Positions 33,261 through 41,161 of a stretch of DNA of 57,809 bases are shown one piece after another (position 1 is the first letter of the stretch; each line of letters begins with the position of its first letter). The notes beneath the pieces are model-generated. The model made no database searches. It saw only the letters and a program-made list of their open reading frames with translations, and had not been told where the DNA came from. This DNA comes from an uncultured Prevotella sp. (GTDB lineage Bacteria; Bacteroidota; Bacteroidia; Bacteroidales; Bacteroidaceae). The stretch is from positions 1-57,809 of the forward strand of contig UQTI01000009.1 of assembly GCA_900543975.1 (NCBI GenBank). The letters are read 5' to 3'. The translations under genes and the position numbers were made by a program.

Positions 33261-34358
33261 ATGAAAAAGATAATTGTTGCCTGTGTCGTGGCACTTGTTT
33301 TTATCGGCACATTCGTTTTCCTGTGGTTTAAGTCGCAACCACAGCCTGTTGAGTATGACGAGTTTAAGGCTGCCATGGGCGACGTGCGCAAGAGTACGGT
33401 GCTCACAGGAAAAATTGAACCGCGAAACGAGGTGAATGTCAAACCGCAGATCAGCGGCATCATTACGGAGATAACGAAAGAGGCAGGACAGACGGTGCAG
33501 TCCGGTGAGGTGATAGCCAAGGTAAAGGTCATCCCTGACATGGCGCAGCTCAGTTCGGCACAGTCGCGTCTGCGTCTTGCCGAGATCAATCTTAAGCAGG
33601 CCCTTACAGACCATGAACGCGAGAAGGTGCTCTATGACAAAGGACTGGTGTCGGCAGACGAGTATGACAAGGTGAGACAGACCATGCAGCAGGCACGCGA
33701 GGAGAAAGCCGCTGCCGAGGATAACCTTGAGGTTGTGCGCGATGGTGTGTCGCGCAGCAACGCCAGTGCCAGCTCAACACTCATACGCAGCACCATCACA
33801 GGTGTCATTCTGGACATTCCTGTGAAGGTGGGCAACTCTGTGATTCTCTCCAACACGTTCAATGACGGCACAACCATAGCTACCGTTGCCAACATGGGCG
33901 ACCTCATCTTCCGTGGCAACATTGACGAGACGGAAGTGGGACAGGTGTCGGCAGGCATGCCGATGAAGATAACCATCGGTGCGCTGCAAAACCTTAAGTT
34001 TGAGGCTCACCTCGAGTATATCTCCCCCAAGGCTATTGAGAACAATGGCGCAAACCAGTTTGAGATAAAGGCAGCCGTGAAGGTGGCAGAAAAGAACAAC
34101 ATTCGCAGCGGCTACAGCGCCAATGCAGAGATTGTGCTTGCTGAGGCCAAGCATGTGCTCACCGTTCCGGAGAGCGCCATCGTGTTTGAGGGAACCAAGA
34201 CCTTTGTGTATGTAGCCAATGGCAGCGGCAAGGACAAGACGTATGAGCGCCGCAGCGTGGTGACGGGTCTTAGCGATGGCGTGAACATTGAGATTAAGAG
34301 CGGACTGAAGGTCAATGAGGTTGTGCGCGGACCGAAGAAAATTGAAAGCGCCGACTGA
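33261..34358 (+). CDS. Periplasmic adaptor subunit (membrane-fusion protein, HlyD/MacA type)
   Basis: A 365-residue protein anchored by one N-terminal helix (residues 3-22, IIVACVVALVFIGTFVFLWF). The lipoyl half-motifs surround a coiled-coil hairpin (about 95-155, with LRLAEINLKQAL and VRQTMQQAREEKAAAEDNL), then beta-barrel (MGDLIFRGNIDETEVGQVSA) and membrane-proximal domains (VPESAIVFEGTKTFVYVANG). It would link the two permeases to an outer-membrane channel. It is the last gene of the exporter operon; a perfect palindrome follows at 34396-34435. Confidence 0.93.
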   Translation: MKKIIVACVVALVFIGTFVFLWFKSQPQPVEYDEFKAAMGDVRKSTVLTGKIEPRNEVNVKPQISGIITEITKEAGQTVQSGEVIAKVKVIPDMAQLSSAQSRLRLAEINLKQALTDHEREKVLYDKGLVSADEYDKVRQTMQQAREEKAAAEDNLEVVRDGVSRSNASASSTLIRSTITGVILDIPVKVGNSVILSNTFNDGTTIATVANMGDLIFRGNIDETEVGQVSAGMPMKITIGALQNLKFEAHLEYISPKAIENNGANQFEIKAAVKVAEKNNIRSGYSANAEIVLAEAKHVLTVPESAIVFEGTKTFVYVANGSGKDKTYERRSVVTGLSDGVNIEIKSGLKVNEVVRGPKKIESAD

Positions 34359-34395
34359 TATAATGCAGTCAGCGCTGTTGTTGAACCATGATATC

Positions 34396-34435
34396 GTTTA
34401 ACCCAAATCGGCCTAATGACCGATTTGGGTTAAAC
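34396..34435. repeat. Perfect palindrome GTTTAACCCAAATCGG / CCGATTTGGGTTAAAC
   Basis: Sixteen bp arms, exact complements, around the 8-nt loop CCTAATGA. It lies between the convergent exporter and Spy-like genes and may terminate both. Related copies are at 35113-35155 and 37512-37620. Confidence 0.9.
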
Positions 34436-34533
34436 ATAAGGGATCATTGTGCGCGTGTCACCACGCACACGATGATTAACGGATACACATTTGTTCTATA
34501 AAGTTATTTAAAACGCTTCTCTTTGTTTGTATC

Positions 34534-34995
34534 TTATCCTCTTTTTGCGCGTCCTTTCATCTTGCTGCCTTTTTTGTTTTGCTTCATGTGACGCATCACA
34601 CGACGCTCTTCGTTATAGGCTTTCTGAACCTGTTCGTCTGTGAGGAATTCTTTATATTTATGATAATATTTCTCGCGGATGTCAATGACCTTTCTGCTGC
34701 GGTCGAAACGTTCCTCCATGTTAGAGTTACGCTTCAGTCGAGGCCCAATGTTCCATAGCTCCTTTTGGTAGTCGCAGTAGGTTGCGACATATTTCTTTGT
34801 CAGCGCCTCGTCCAAGCCAATGACCTTTGCAATGTGATTGGCTTGCACCTCTGCCAGTTGCTCTCTACTCATGCGCTGTCGCACGTTCTGGTCGTTGTCG
34901 GTTTGCTGCGCATTTGCGCTCATGCAGGTGCCCATGACCATGAAGATGGCGAGAATTATTGCCTTTATTATTGATTCTGCTTTTAATGTTTTCAT
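34534..34995 (-). CDS. Exported Spy-like / DUF4890-like stress protein
   Basis: A 153-residue periplasmic protein with a signal peptide (about 1-30, cleavage near ANA-QQ). The mature part is helical and charged; REQLAEVQANHIAKVIGLDE and YYHKYKEFLTDEQVQKAYN resemble the repeated LTXXQ-like segments of Spy/CpxP and of Bacteroidetes DUF4890 proteins, and the C-terminus is very basic (KGSKMKGRAKRG). Such proteins are often chaperones induced by envelope stress. It is the third gene of a unit with an ECF sigma factor and a probable anti-sigma factor, in keeping with that role. Exact function is not established. Confidence 0.72.
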   Translation of the reverse strand: MKTLKAESIIKAIILAIFMVMGTCMSANAQQTDNDQNVRQRMSREQLAEVQANHIAKVIGLDEALTKKYVATYCDYQKELWNIGPRLKRNSNMEERFDRSRKVIDIREKYYHKYKEFLTDEQVQKAYNEERRVMRHMKQNKKGSKMKGRAKRG

Positions 34996-35112
34996 ATCGT
35001 TTCCTTGTTTTTATGAGATGTTTGTTATGTTGATATTTTTTTCTTGTTTGGTGAGGAAGAGCTCTTTCCTCTACCTTTATATATTAGAGGCTTGCGCAAG
35101 TCGGGTGTGTTA

Positions 35113-35155
35113 GAATGTTTTTAACCCAAAACGGCCTAAAGCCCCATTTGGGTTT
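35113..35155. repeat. AACCCAAA palindrome, imperfect copy
   Basis: TTTAACCCAAAACGG, then CCTAAA, then GCCCCATTTGGGTTTA. It keeps the CCTAA loop word of the copy at 34396 but has stem mismatches. It lies between the Spy-like gene and the anti-sigma gene. Confidence 0.7.
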
Positions 35156-35160
35156 AGCGT

Positions 35161-35550
35161 TTAATAGACGGCGGTAGCATCGTCCAAGAACATGTCGTCG
35201 TCATAAACCTCCATGAGGAAGGTCTGGTCGTCAGTGCTCAGTTGGCTGAATGCCTTGTCAATGCTCTCCATATCGTTGATTTGCTGCGCCGGCTTTGTGC
35301 TTTTGGGGAATATCGTGAAGAGCAGCAGCAGCGATGCCGCCATGGCCAAGAAGCTCAAGCTGATGGTGCGTGTGCGTTTTATTGTCTTGCGATATCGCTT
35401 GTCCCACATTTGGGTATCGGCTTTATCGCCCCCAACGCTTGTTCCTGCTTCAGCGTCAGCCTTTATTTTTGCCATAACGTTGGCCTCCATGACGTCGAAG
35501 AACCCGTCAGGAACGCTGTATGGCAAACGCTTGTTTAATTTCTTATCCAT
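35161..35550 (-). CDS. Probable anti-sigma factor, single-span membrane protein
   Basis: A 129-residue protein: a cytoplasmic N-terminal region (PYSVPDGFFDVMEANVMAKI, 10-29), one hydrophobic helix (about 63-82, ISLSFLAMAASLLLLFTIF), and a short acidic periplasmic tail. The YSVPDGFFD start is seen in Bacteroidetes proteins encoded after ECF sigma factors. There is no HxxxCxxC zinc motif, so it would differ from zinc anti-sigma factors. It starts 16 bp after the sigma gene on the same strand. Role is inferred from position and topology. Confidence 0.72.
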   Translation of the reverse strand: MDKKLNKRLPYSVPDGFFDVMEANVMAKIKADAEAGTSVGGDKADTQMWDKRYRKTIKRTRTISLSFLAMAASLLLLFTIFPKSTKPAQQINDMESIDKAFSQLSTDDQTFLMEVYDDDMFLDDATAVY

Positions 35551-35566
35551 AATTGTAATGTCTTGT

Positions 35567-36100
35567 CTAATTGATGATTGCCTTTTTAACCTTCTCTTTT
35601 GCCAGATGATAGTTCATCTTCACAGCAGCCACCGATGAGTCGGTAGCGGCAGCAATGTCGCCATATTCCATCTCGTCATAGAACCTCATGTTAAACACCA
35701 CCTGTTGCTTAGGTGGCAGCGCGAGGATGGCTCGTTGCATGTTCACCGCTTCGGTGTCGGCAATGTTGATGTAGTTGTCGGCGGGCATCTGGTCAAAGAG
35801 GTTTGTGCCTTCCCGCTCCATGTCTACGTTGTCGTGACGTTTGCTGATGAGGCGTAGGGCCTCGTTTGTGGCAATGCGATATATCCATGCTGCAAACGAT
35901 GTGTTGCCGCGGTAGCTGTCCATGCTTTTGAATATCCTCACAAACGTTTCTTGAGCAGCATCTTGTGCATCGGCGTGTGTCACGACCATTCTTCTGATGT
36001 GCCAATAGACCGGTTCGCGATATTTTCGCATCAGCAGCCTGAAGCCTTGCTCTGGCTGCCTCCTCATTTCTGCTATTATGTCGTTGTCGGCTATCGTCAT
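35567..36100 (-). CDS. RNA polymerase sigma factor, ECF (sigma-70 family)
   Basis: A 177-residue ECF sigma factor. Region 2 runs about 19-85: YREPVYWHIRRMVVTHADAQ, DAAQETFVRIFKSM and the -10 recognition helix in FAAWIYRIATNEALRLI. A short acidic linker follows, then region 4 (about 124-175): LPPKQQVVFNMRFYDEMEYG and the helix-turn-helix IAAATDSSVAAVKMNYHLAK. It heads the sigma-anti-sigma-Spy unit and is transcribed from 36189-36196, which resembles housekeeping promoters. The divergent porin gene starts 330 bp away and could be a target. Typical of envelope-stress systems; inducing signal unknown. Confidence 0.93.
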   Translation of the reverse strand: MTIADNDIIAEMRRQPEQGFRLLMRKYREPVYWHIRRMVVTHADAQDAAQETFVRIFKSMDSYRGNTSFAAWIYRIATNEALRLISKRHDNVDMEREGTNLFDQMPADNYINIADTEAVNMQRAILALPPKQQVVFNMRFYDEMEYGDIAAATDSSVAAVKMNYHLAKEKVKKAIIN

Positions 36101-36188
36101 TCTTGTTGTTCTGTTTTTTCCTTTTTCTTATATATCTTTGTTTCATCAGACGCCGTTTTCTTGTGGCGTTCTGTAATATAGACCCTTG

Positions 36189-36222
36189 CAAAGATAAAAA
36201 GTAAAATTGAAATAAAAAAAAG
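36189..36222 (-). promoter_or_regulatory. Promoter of the sigma-factor operon
   Basis: TATCTTTG on the minus strand (plus 36189-36196), with T-rich upstream DNA. It lies about 90 bp from the sigma start. With the porin promoter it explains the 329-bp gap. Confidence 0.6.
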
Positions 36223-36284
36223 TTGCTGGTCTTTTTAGAGAATGTAGGGACTTCAATGATGTAACAACATTGTAACAACTGCGA

Positions 36285-36316
36285 CATATTATCTAAAAAA
36301 CAAAACTCTAATTTTG
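36285..36316 (+). promoter_or_regulatory. Promoter of the porin gene
   Basis: TAATTTTG (36309-36316) fits the -7 box. It is followed by a leader of about 105 nt made almost only of A and C with repeated ACAAAACAAACA words, a likely unstructured ribosome-loading region. Confidence 0.6.
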
Positions 36317-36429
36317 CAGCCAGAAAAACGTTCTTGCTTCATGCTCATAGAAGCAAAAAGAATCAAGCAAGAAGAAACAAGCAACAAAACAAACAGGAAC
36401 AAACAACAAAACAAACAAGAAAAACAATA

Positions 36430-37515
36430 ATGAAGCGAACAAAAGACAACATTACCTCATCGGTAGCAACAATAGCCTCTTGTATGGCTGCTCTACTTAT
36501 GTTCATGTCGCTTGGCGCTAAAGCACAGTCGGCCTCGGCATCAGATGACGGCGAGGTGGACCGCACGCCACACATTCATGGAACCCTTCGCAGCAAATAC
36601 GAATATCAGACCTCTGAGAGCGAAGGGCGCTTTGAGGTGCGCAACGCCCGCGTGAGCATTGACGGCAAGGTGACACCGTTCATCAGCTATAAGGCAGAGA
36701 TAGACCTCTGCGATGAGGGCAGCATAAAGATGCTTGATGCCTACACACGCTTGAAGCCCATTCAACCGTTGGCGTTCACTGTAGGACAGATGCGTGTGCC
36801 GTTCACCATCGACGCGCACCGCTCTCCCCACCAGCAATATTTCGCTAACCGTTCGTTCATCGCCAAGCAGGTTGGCAATGTGCGCGACGTGGGTGCTGCC
36901 GTGGCTTATAACATGAACGTTGGTTTCCCCGTTGTGCTTGAGGCGGGACTGTTCAACGGTAGCGGACTGACCGGACAGAAAGACTATTGGACCAAGAGTG
37001 TCAATTTCTCTGCCAAGGCTCAGCTGTTCTTCCCCCGCGGCTTTAACCTCACGCTCAGCATGCAGAAAATTCGCCCCGACCACACGGGTGTGATGATGTA
37101 TGACGCTGGAGCCTACTGGCACGCGCAGGGTTGGCATATCGAGGGCGAGTATCTGTATAAGCATTATTCGAACAACGCCTTCCATGATGTTCATGCTTTC
37201 GATGTCTTCATCAGTCGTGACATACGCACAGGCAGCAAGGCTCTTAAGTTTGTGATCCCTCTCGTTCGTTACGACTACATGTCTGACCACAGCGACGGCT
37301 CTCGCTATCTCGATGGAAAGAAGTCGGCAGAAGGCTCGCTCATCGTCAACGACTACAAGCGCTCGCGTCTTACAGGCGGCCTGACTTTCAGCTTCGCCAA
37401 GCCCTTCATCAGCGACATACGTCTCAATTATGAGAAATATTTCTATCGCTCAGGCGCCATTGCCAAACCCTCTGAGCGCGACAAGATTGTGCTTGAGGTG
37501 ATGACCCGCTTCTAA
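36430..37515 (+). CDS. Outer-membrane porin, OprO/OprP (phosphate-selective) family
   Basis: A 361-residue beta-barrel precursor. The signal peptide covers about residues 1-33 (AALLMFMSLGAKA-QS). The mature start RTPHIHGTLRSKYEYQT, the RFEVRNARVSIDGKVTPFIS segment (about 65-84) and QPLAFTVGQMRVPFTIDAHR (about 115-134) are typical of the family, and the protein ends in the outer-membrane signal aromatic (VMTRF). Substrate may be phosphate or another anion; the lysine ladder cannot be judged. I start at ATG 36430, as the upstream open frame is the A/C-rich leader. It is transcribed away from the sigma-factor operon. Confidence 0.9.
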   Translation: MKRTKDNITSSVATIASCMAALLMFMSLGAKAQSASASDDGEVDRTPHIHGTLRSKYEYQTSESEGRFEVRNARVSIDGKVTPFISYKAEIDLCDEGSIKMLDAYTRLKPIQPLAFTVGQMRVPFTIDAHRSPHQQYFANRSFIAKQVGNVRDVGAAVAYNMNVGFPVVLEAGLFNGSGLTGQKDYWTKSVNFSAKAQLFFPRGFNLTLSMQKIRPDHTGVMMYDAGAYWHAQGWHIEGEYLYKHYSNNAFHDVHAFDVFISRDIRTGSKALKFVIPLVRYDYMSDHSDGSRYLDGKKSAEGSLIVNDYKRSRLTGGLTFSFAKPFISDIRLNYEKYFYRSGAIAKPSERDKIVLEVMTRF

Positions 37516-37620
37516 CCCAAATCGCTTTTAACCCAAATCGCTTTTAACCCAAATCGCTTTTAATCCAAATCGGTCGGCCTAAATAAGTGGTTTGTGGAGC
37601 AGATGACCGATTAGGGTTAA
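37512..37620. repeat. TTTTAACCCAAATCGC tandem repeats ending in an imperfect palindrome
   Basis: Three copies of CTTTTAACCCAAATCG (16-bp period) run from the porin stop, then TTTTAATCCAAATCGGTC. The last pairs with GACCGATTAGGGTTAAAA at about 37600-37620 (two mismatches) around a loop beginning GGCCTAAATAA. The palindrome belongs with the copies at 34396 and 35113. Confidence 0.85.
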
Positions 37621-37760
37621 AATGTTAGGAAATGTTTCATGCAAAAGTGTGGGTGTTTCCTTTTTTTTTTGTCTTTGGAGATCTTATAAAAAGGATATAA
37701 AAAAGGAGAGGAAACACCCATACTTGCCGTACAGATATTTCCTCTTGTTGATGTAGGGAG

Positions 37761-37835
37761 TAGGGACGCCCGGGCTCGAACCGGGGACCTCTGCAATGTG
37801 ACTGCAGCGCTCTAAACCAGCTGGGCTACGCCCCT
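37761..37835 (-). tRNA. tRNA-Val (anticodon CAC)
   Basis: The minus strand folds into a full cloverleaf. The acceptor AGGGGCG/CGTCCCT has an A1-T72 pair and one G-T pair. The D stem is GCCC/GAGC with a C12-A23 mismatch, the D loop contains GG, and the anticodon stem is CTGCA/TGCAG with loop GTCACAT (anticodon CAC, plus 37798-37800). The variable loop is AGGTC, the T arm is CCCGG-TTCGAGC-CCGGG, and the discriminator is A. CCA is not encoded. CAC reads the valine codon GTG, and A73 fits valine. The A1-U72 pair and G32 are unusual for bacterial valine tRNAs, so identity should be verified. Confidence 0.88.
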
Positions 37836-37875
37836 ATGAATCAATGTAAAACCAATGTGGCTTTAAATTCGGATG

Positions 37876-37910
37876 CGAAGGTACTGCTTTTTATTGAACT
37901 GACAAAATTT
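37876..37910 (-). promoter_or_regulatory. Promoter of the tRNA gene
   Basis: TACCTTCG on the minus strand (plus 37876-37883), one base from TAnnTTTG, with TTTTG at the -33 distance (plus about 37903-37908). Confidence 0.45.
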
Positions 37911-37934
37911 TTATACTTTTTTTGCACAAGAGCA

Positions 37935-38098
37935 AGGTAAGTGAAGAGGGAAGAGTGAAGAAGGAAGAGTGAAGAGTGAAGAATTCAATAGTTATGGTTA
38001 TAATAAAATTTTGCAAATGAATTCTTCACTCTTCCTTCTTCCTTCCTTCTTCCTTCCTTCTTCCTTCTTCACTCTTCACTTATATCACTCTTCTTTCT
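37935..38098. repeat. Inverted pair of GAAGAGTGAAG arrays
   Basis: A plus-oriented array (GAAGAGTGAAGAATTCA, to about 37988) faces a minus-oriented one (TGAATTCTTCACTCTTCC, from about 38017, then CCTTCTT units). The arms could fold back over a 27-nt loop. The right arm reaches the last codons of the permease gene. Confidence 0.8.
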
Positions 38099-39401
38099 TC
38101 ACTCTAATAAGCAGATTAGAGAGGATGGCGAGCACGCCACCTGTGGTGATGCCCGATGACATGATGTTACGGAGCTCTTCGGGCATGCCGTTAAGAATCT
38201 CAGGCATAAACTCGACGCTCAGACCGCCGGCCAAGCTGATGGCGATAACGAGAATCTCCTTGCGGTCAAGCTGCTGCGAGGCGATGATGCGTATGCCCGT
38301 TGCGGCCACCGTGCCGAACATGAGGAGCGTGGCACCGCCAAGCACAGGCTGCGGCATGAGGCTGAACACCAGACTGATGGCGGGGAACACACCGAGCAAC
38401 ACAAGCATGGCAGAGATAAAGTAGCCCACATAACGTGAGGCCACACCCGTGAGCTGAATCATGCCGTTGTTCTGTGCAAAGATGCTGTTGGGGAACGAGT
38501 TGAGGGCGGCAGCAAGGAGCGATGACACACCGTTGGCGATGACACCGCCCGAGGCACGCTGCATAAACTTCTCACCCTCCACGGGCTCACCCGAGATCAT
38601 AGAGTTGGCTGTGATGTCGCCATACGACTCTATGGCTGTGATCACGAAGATGATGCTCAGCGAGATGAAAGCCGACAGGCTGAAACCGATGCCAAACTTG
38701 AACGGTGTGGGCAGGTAGAAACCGCCGTAGCTCTTGACAGCGCTAAAGTCGATCATGCCCATTGTCCACGCCACGATGTAACCCACGGCAAGGCCAATGA
38801 CGATGGAGCTCATGCGCAGGTAACGGTTCTTGCTGTTGTTGAAGAAGATGATGATGAGCAGCACGAGCGATGCCAGACCGAGGTTACGCAGCGAGCCGAA
38901 CGTGCCGTCCTCCATGGCCTGGTTACCGCCGCCACATGCCGAGATGCCCACCTTGATGAGGCACAGGCCAATGAGAGTCACGACGATGCCCGACACCACA
39001 GGGGTTATTATGCGACGGGCATACTTCAGTATGCGTCCCACAAAAATCTCCACCAGCGATGCTGCCATACATGAGCCGAAGACCACGCCCAAACCGCCCA
39101 TGCCAGCTGTTATGATGGGGCCAATGAACGAATAGCTCGTGCCCTGGATGCAGAGCAGTCCGGTACCCACAGGTCCGAAGCGCCGACATTGCAGGAACGT
39201 GCTCACACCCGATGCGATGAGAGCCATCGACACCAGAAAACTGGTTGTCTCGATGTCGAGGTTCAGCTGTGAGGCGATGATGAGCGGTGGCGTCATGATG
39301 GCCACAAAAATGGCAAACAGATGCTGCAAGGCAGCAAACACTGACTCGAGAAACGGTGGCCGGTCTTCCAGTCCGTAGATTAGATCTTTGTTCTTTTCCA
39401 T
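38085..39401 (-). CDS. Xanthine/uracil permease (NCS2 family), probably xanthine
   Basis: A 438-residue inner-membrane nucleobase symporter with about 14 hydrophobic segments. The family signature QNNGMIQLTGVASRYVG is complete (near residues 323-339) and matches xanthine carriers (QNNGVIQLTGVASRYVG) better than uracil carriers. FVITAIESYGDITANSMIS carries the functional Glu, and FQCRRFGPVGTG-like and IQGTSYSFIGP segments are also typical. The last codons border a repeat array. It has its own promoter at 39558-39565. Confidence 0.92.
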   Translation of the reverse strand: MEKNKDLIYGLEDRPPFLESVFAALQHLFAIFVAIMTPPLIIASQLNLDIETTSFLVSMALIASGVSTFLQCRRFGPVGTGLLCIQGTSYSFIGPIITAGMGGLGVVFGSCMAASLVEIFVGRILKYARRIITPVVSGIVVTLIGLCLIKVGISACGGGNQAMEDGTFGSLRNLGLASLVLLIIIFFNNSKNRYLRMSSIVIGLAVGYIVAWTMGMIDFSAVKSYGGFYLPTPFKFGIGFSLSAFISLSIIFVITAIESYGDITANSMISGEPVEGEKFMQRASGGVIANGVSSLLAAALNSFPNSIFAQNNGMIQLTGVASRYVGYFISAMLVLLGVFPAISLVFSLMPQPVLGGATLLMFGTVAATGIRIIASQQLDRKEILVIAISLAGGLSVEFMPEILNGMPEELRNIMSSGITTGGVLAILSNLLIRVKKEE

Positions 39402-39557
39402 TGTCCTATTTTAACGTAGGGTTTTTATATAATGTTTTTTCTCTTTGTTTCCTCTTTTTTTCTTTTCCTCCTTTTTCCCTTTCCTCCTTTTTTCTTTATT
39501 GTTCCCTCCTTGTCTCTCCCTTTCCTCCTTAGGGAGCAACAATTTTTTTGAATGGTG

Positions 39558-39590
39558 CAAAGTTACGGAAAAATGTTGATACAAAAAGCA
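39558..39590 (-). promoter_or_regulatory. Promoter of the xanthine permease gene
   Basis: TAACTTTG on the minus strand (plus 39558-39565). The leader of about 155 nt is almost pure purine on the minus strand (plus 39440-39535 is C/T-rich, with repeated CCTCCTTTTT words). Confidence 0.55.
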
Positions 39591-39632
39591 GCCGTGCATA
39601 CCTATTTTATATTAAGGTATGCACGGCTGCCG
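39581..39632 (-). terminator. Terminator of the OmpA-family gene
   Basis: GCAGCCGTGCATACCT (39588-39603) and its exact complement (39615-39630) enclose an A/T loop. On the minus strand the stem is followed by TTTTTG. Sixteen perfect pairs. Confidence 0.9.
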
Positions 39633-39707
39633 TTTATTGATTGTTTGCTAACAGTTTTCGTTTGCCGTTAAGCAGGTGTCCAAAACCAATTGTTTATTGG
39701 AACCTCC

Positions 39708-40586
39708 TTACTTTGCGCTATCCTCAGGAGCCTTGTCGATGAGGTCCATAAACTGGTCGAGCTTCGGTGTGATGATGATCTGGGTGCGGCGGTTGCGCTG
39801 CTTGCCCACGGCTGTGTCGTTAGATGTGATGGGGTTATACTCGCCACGTCCGCCAGCGGTGAGACGCTTCGGGTCAACACCATACTGGTTTTGCAGAGCC
39901 TGCACAACGCTCGATGCACGAAGGGCAGAGAGATCCCAGTTGTTGCGGATGTTCTTCATCGAAGCAGCGTTGTTGTTCACAGGCACATTGTCGGTGTTGC
40001 CCTCAATGAGCACCTCGTAGTCGCTGTAGTCTTTGATGATCTTGGCGATCTTGCTCAGCGTCTCGGCAGCACGGTCGTTGATCTCGTAGCTACCACTCTT
40101 GTAGAGCATGTTGTCGGCGAGCGAGATGTAAACCACACCCTTGAGCACCTGCACGTCAACCTCCTTCATCTCCTCCTTGCTGAGAGAGCGTGTGAGGTTG
40201 TTGGTGAGCACCATGTTCAGCGAGTCGCTCTTCGATTTCACCTCTACCAGGTGACGGATATACTGGTTCGACTCGTTAATCTGGTCAACAAGCTTTGAGA
40301 TGTTGATGTTGTTGGAGCCGGCGTTGGTGAGACTCTTGTCGAGCGACTGCTGCAGAGCGGCATAATCTTTCTTTTGCTGTGCGAGCTGGTCGTTGAGTGT
40401 TGTCACGCGTGCGTTGGCAGCAGCGAGCTGCTGGCGTGTCTCTGAGAGCTGGTCTTTCACGTCCTCGTTGTTCTTCTGCAGCTCCTTGTTCTCGAGCTGA
40501 CAGTTCTGAAGGTCTTTCTTGCTGGCGCAGCTTGCGAAGAGCAGCAGTCCGGCAAACATAGAAAACACTAATAAATTTTTCTTCAT
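39708..40586 (-). CDS. OmpA-family outer-membrane lipoprotein
   Basis: A 292-residue lipoprotein that likely ties the outer membrane to peptidoglycan. The signal peptide ends in the lipobox LLLFASC with acylated C20. A coiled coil of about residues 28-85 (LENKELQKNNEDVKDQLSET and the following heptads) gives trimer-like rods. The C-terminal OmpA domain (about 155-275) holds VLIEGNTDNVPVNN, NWDLSALRASSVVQAL and TAGGRGEYNPI, with the Asp and Arg that bind diaminopimelate. It is preceded by a long leader (about 255 nt) with two tandem duplications and followed by a strong terminator; single-gene transcript. Confidence 0.94.
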   Translation of the reverse strand: MKKNLLVFSMFAGLLLFASCASKKDLQNCQLENKELQKNNEDVKDQLSETRQQLAAANARVTTLNDQLAQQKKDYAALQQSLDKSLTNAGSNNINISKLVDQINESNQYIRHLVEVKSKSDSLNMVLTNNLTRSLSKEEMKEVDVQVLKGVVYISLADNMLYKSGSYEINDRAAETLSKIAKIIKDYSDYEVLIEGNTDNVPVNNNAASMKNIRNNWDLSALRASSVVQALQNQYGVDPKRLTAGGRGEYNPITSNDTAVGKQRNRRTQIIITPKLDQFMDLIDKAPEDSAK

Positions 40587-40665
40587 AACTTTATCGGTTT
40601 TTTGTTTATATTTCTGTTGTTTCTTGTTGCTTTTCAGAATCCTCTTTTTGTAAAAATCTTCTTTT

Positions 40666-40764
40666 CAAAAGTTAGAATCCTTCAAAGTTAGAATCCTGTT
40701 AAAGCAATAATTCTCTTTCTTGATATTCTCCTAAAAGAACACTTGATATTCTCCTAAAAGAACA
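40666..40764. repeat. Two tandem duplications in the OmpA-gene leader
   Basis: CTTGATATTCTCCTAAAAG plus GAACA (23-bp unit) occurs twice exactly at 40719-40741 and 40742-40764. AAAGTTAGAATCCT occurs twice at about 40668-40681 and 40684-40697. Confidence 0.9.
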
Positions 40765-40840
40765 TTTGTTGTTGTTGTCGTCTTGGTTTAACCCAATGGT
40801 TTTCTATCTTTTACAGTAAGTTTTTAATCAATTTCTTGTG

Positions 40841-40872
40841 CAAAGATACTTATTAGACGCAAGGCATTGCGC
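40841..40872 (-). promoter_or_regulatory. Promoter of the OmpA-family gene
   Basis: TATCTTTG on the minus strand (plus 40841-40848), about 255 bp before the start codon. The rest of the 40587-41161 gap has the duplications and the ATPase-gene repeats. Confidence 0.5.
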
Positions 40873-41055
40873 TTTTGTTACTCCACTTTATGTTATTTTA
40901 ACCTCTCGCCCCCGTTTTATCTCTTTCTTAACGCTTTTGTGGCGGCAAACAAGCGCAAAAATGTTCTTTCGCAAACTTGTGGGGTGGGGCAAAGAAAGCT
41001 ACCATAACAAGGGGCAGCAATGGTTTGCTGATGCTATGACATAACGGTTTTTGTT

Positions 41056-41156
41056 AAGTATGACTAACAAAACGCTGTTTTTGCTTGTTTTTGTTTGTTA
41101 TACTTTATAAAATTGCTATATTCGCCAAAAGTTTTAAGTATAACTAACAAAAACGC
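41056..41156. repeat. AAGTATRACTAACAAAA repeats before the ATPase gene (operator-like)
   Basis: Direct copies at 41056-41075 (AAGTATGACTAACAAAACGC) and 41136-41155, and an inverted partial copy (TTTGTTATACTTT) at about 41095-41107. They surround a possible -7 box TATATTCG (41118-41125), so they could be regulator sites. Confidence 0.5.
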
Positions 41157-41161
41157 ATCGT

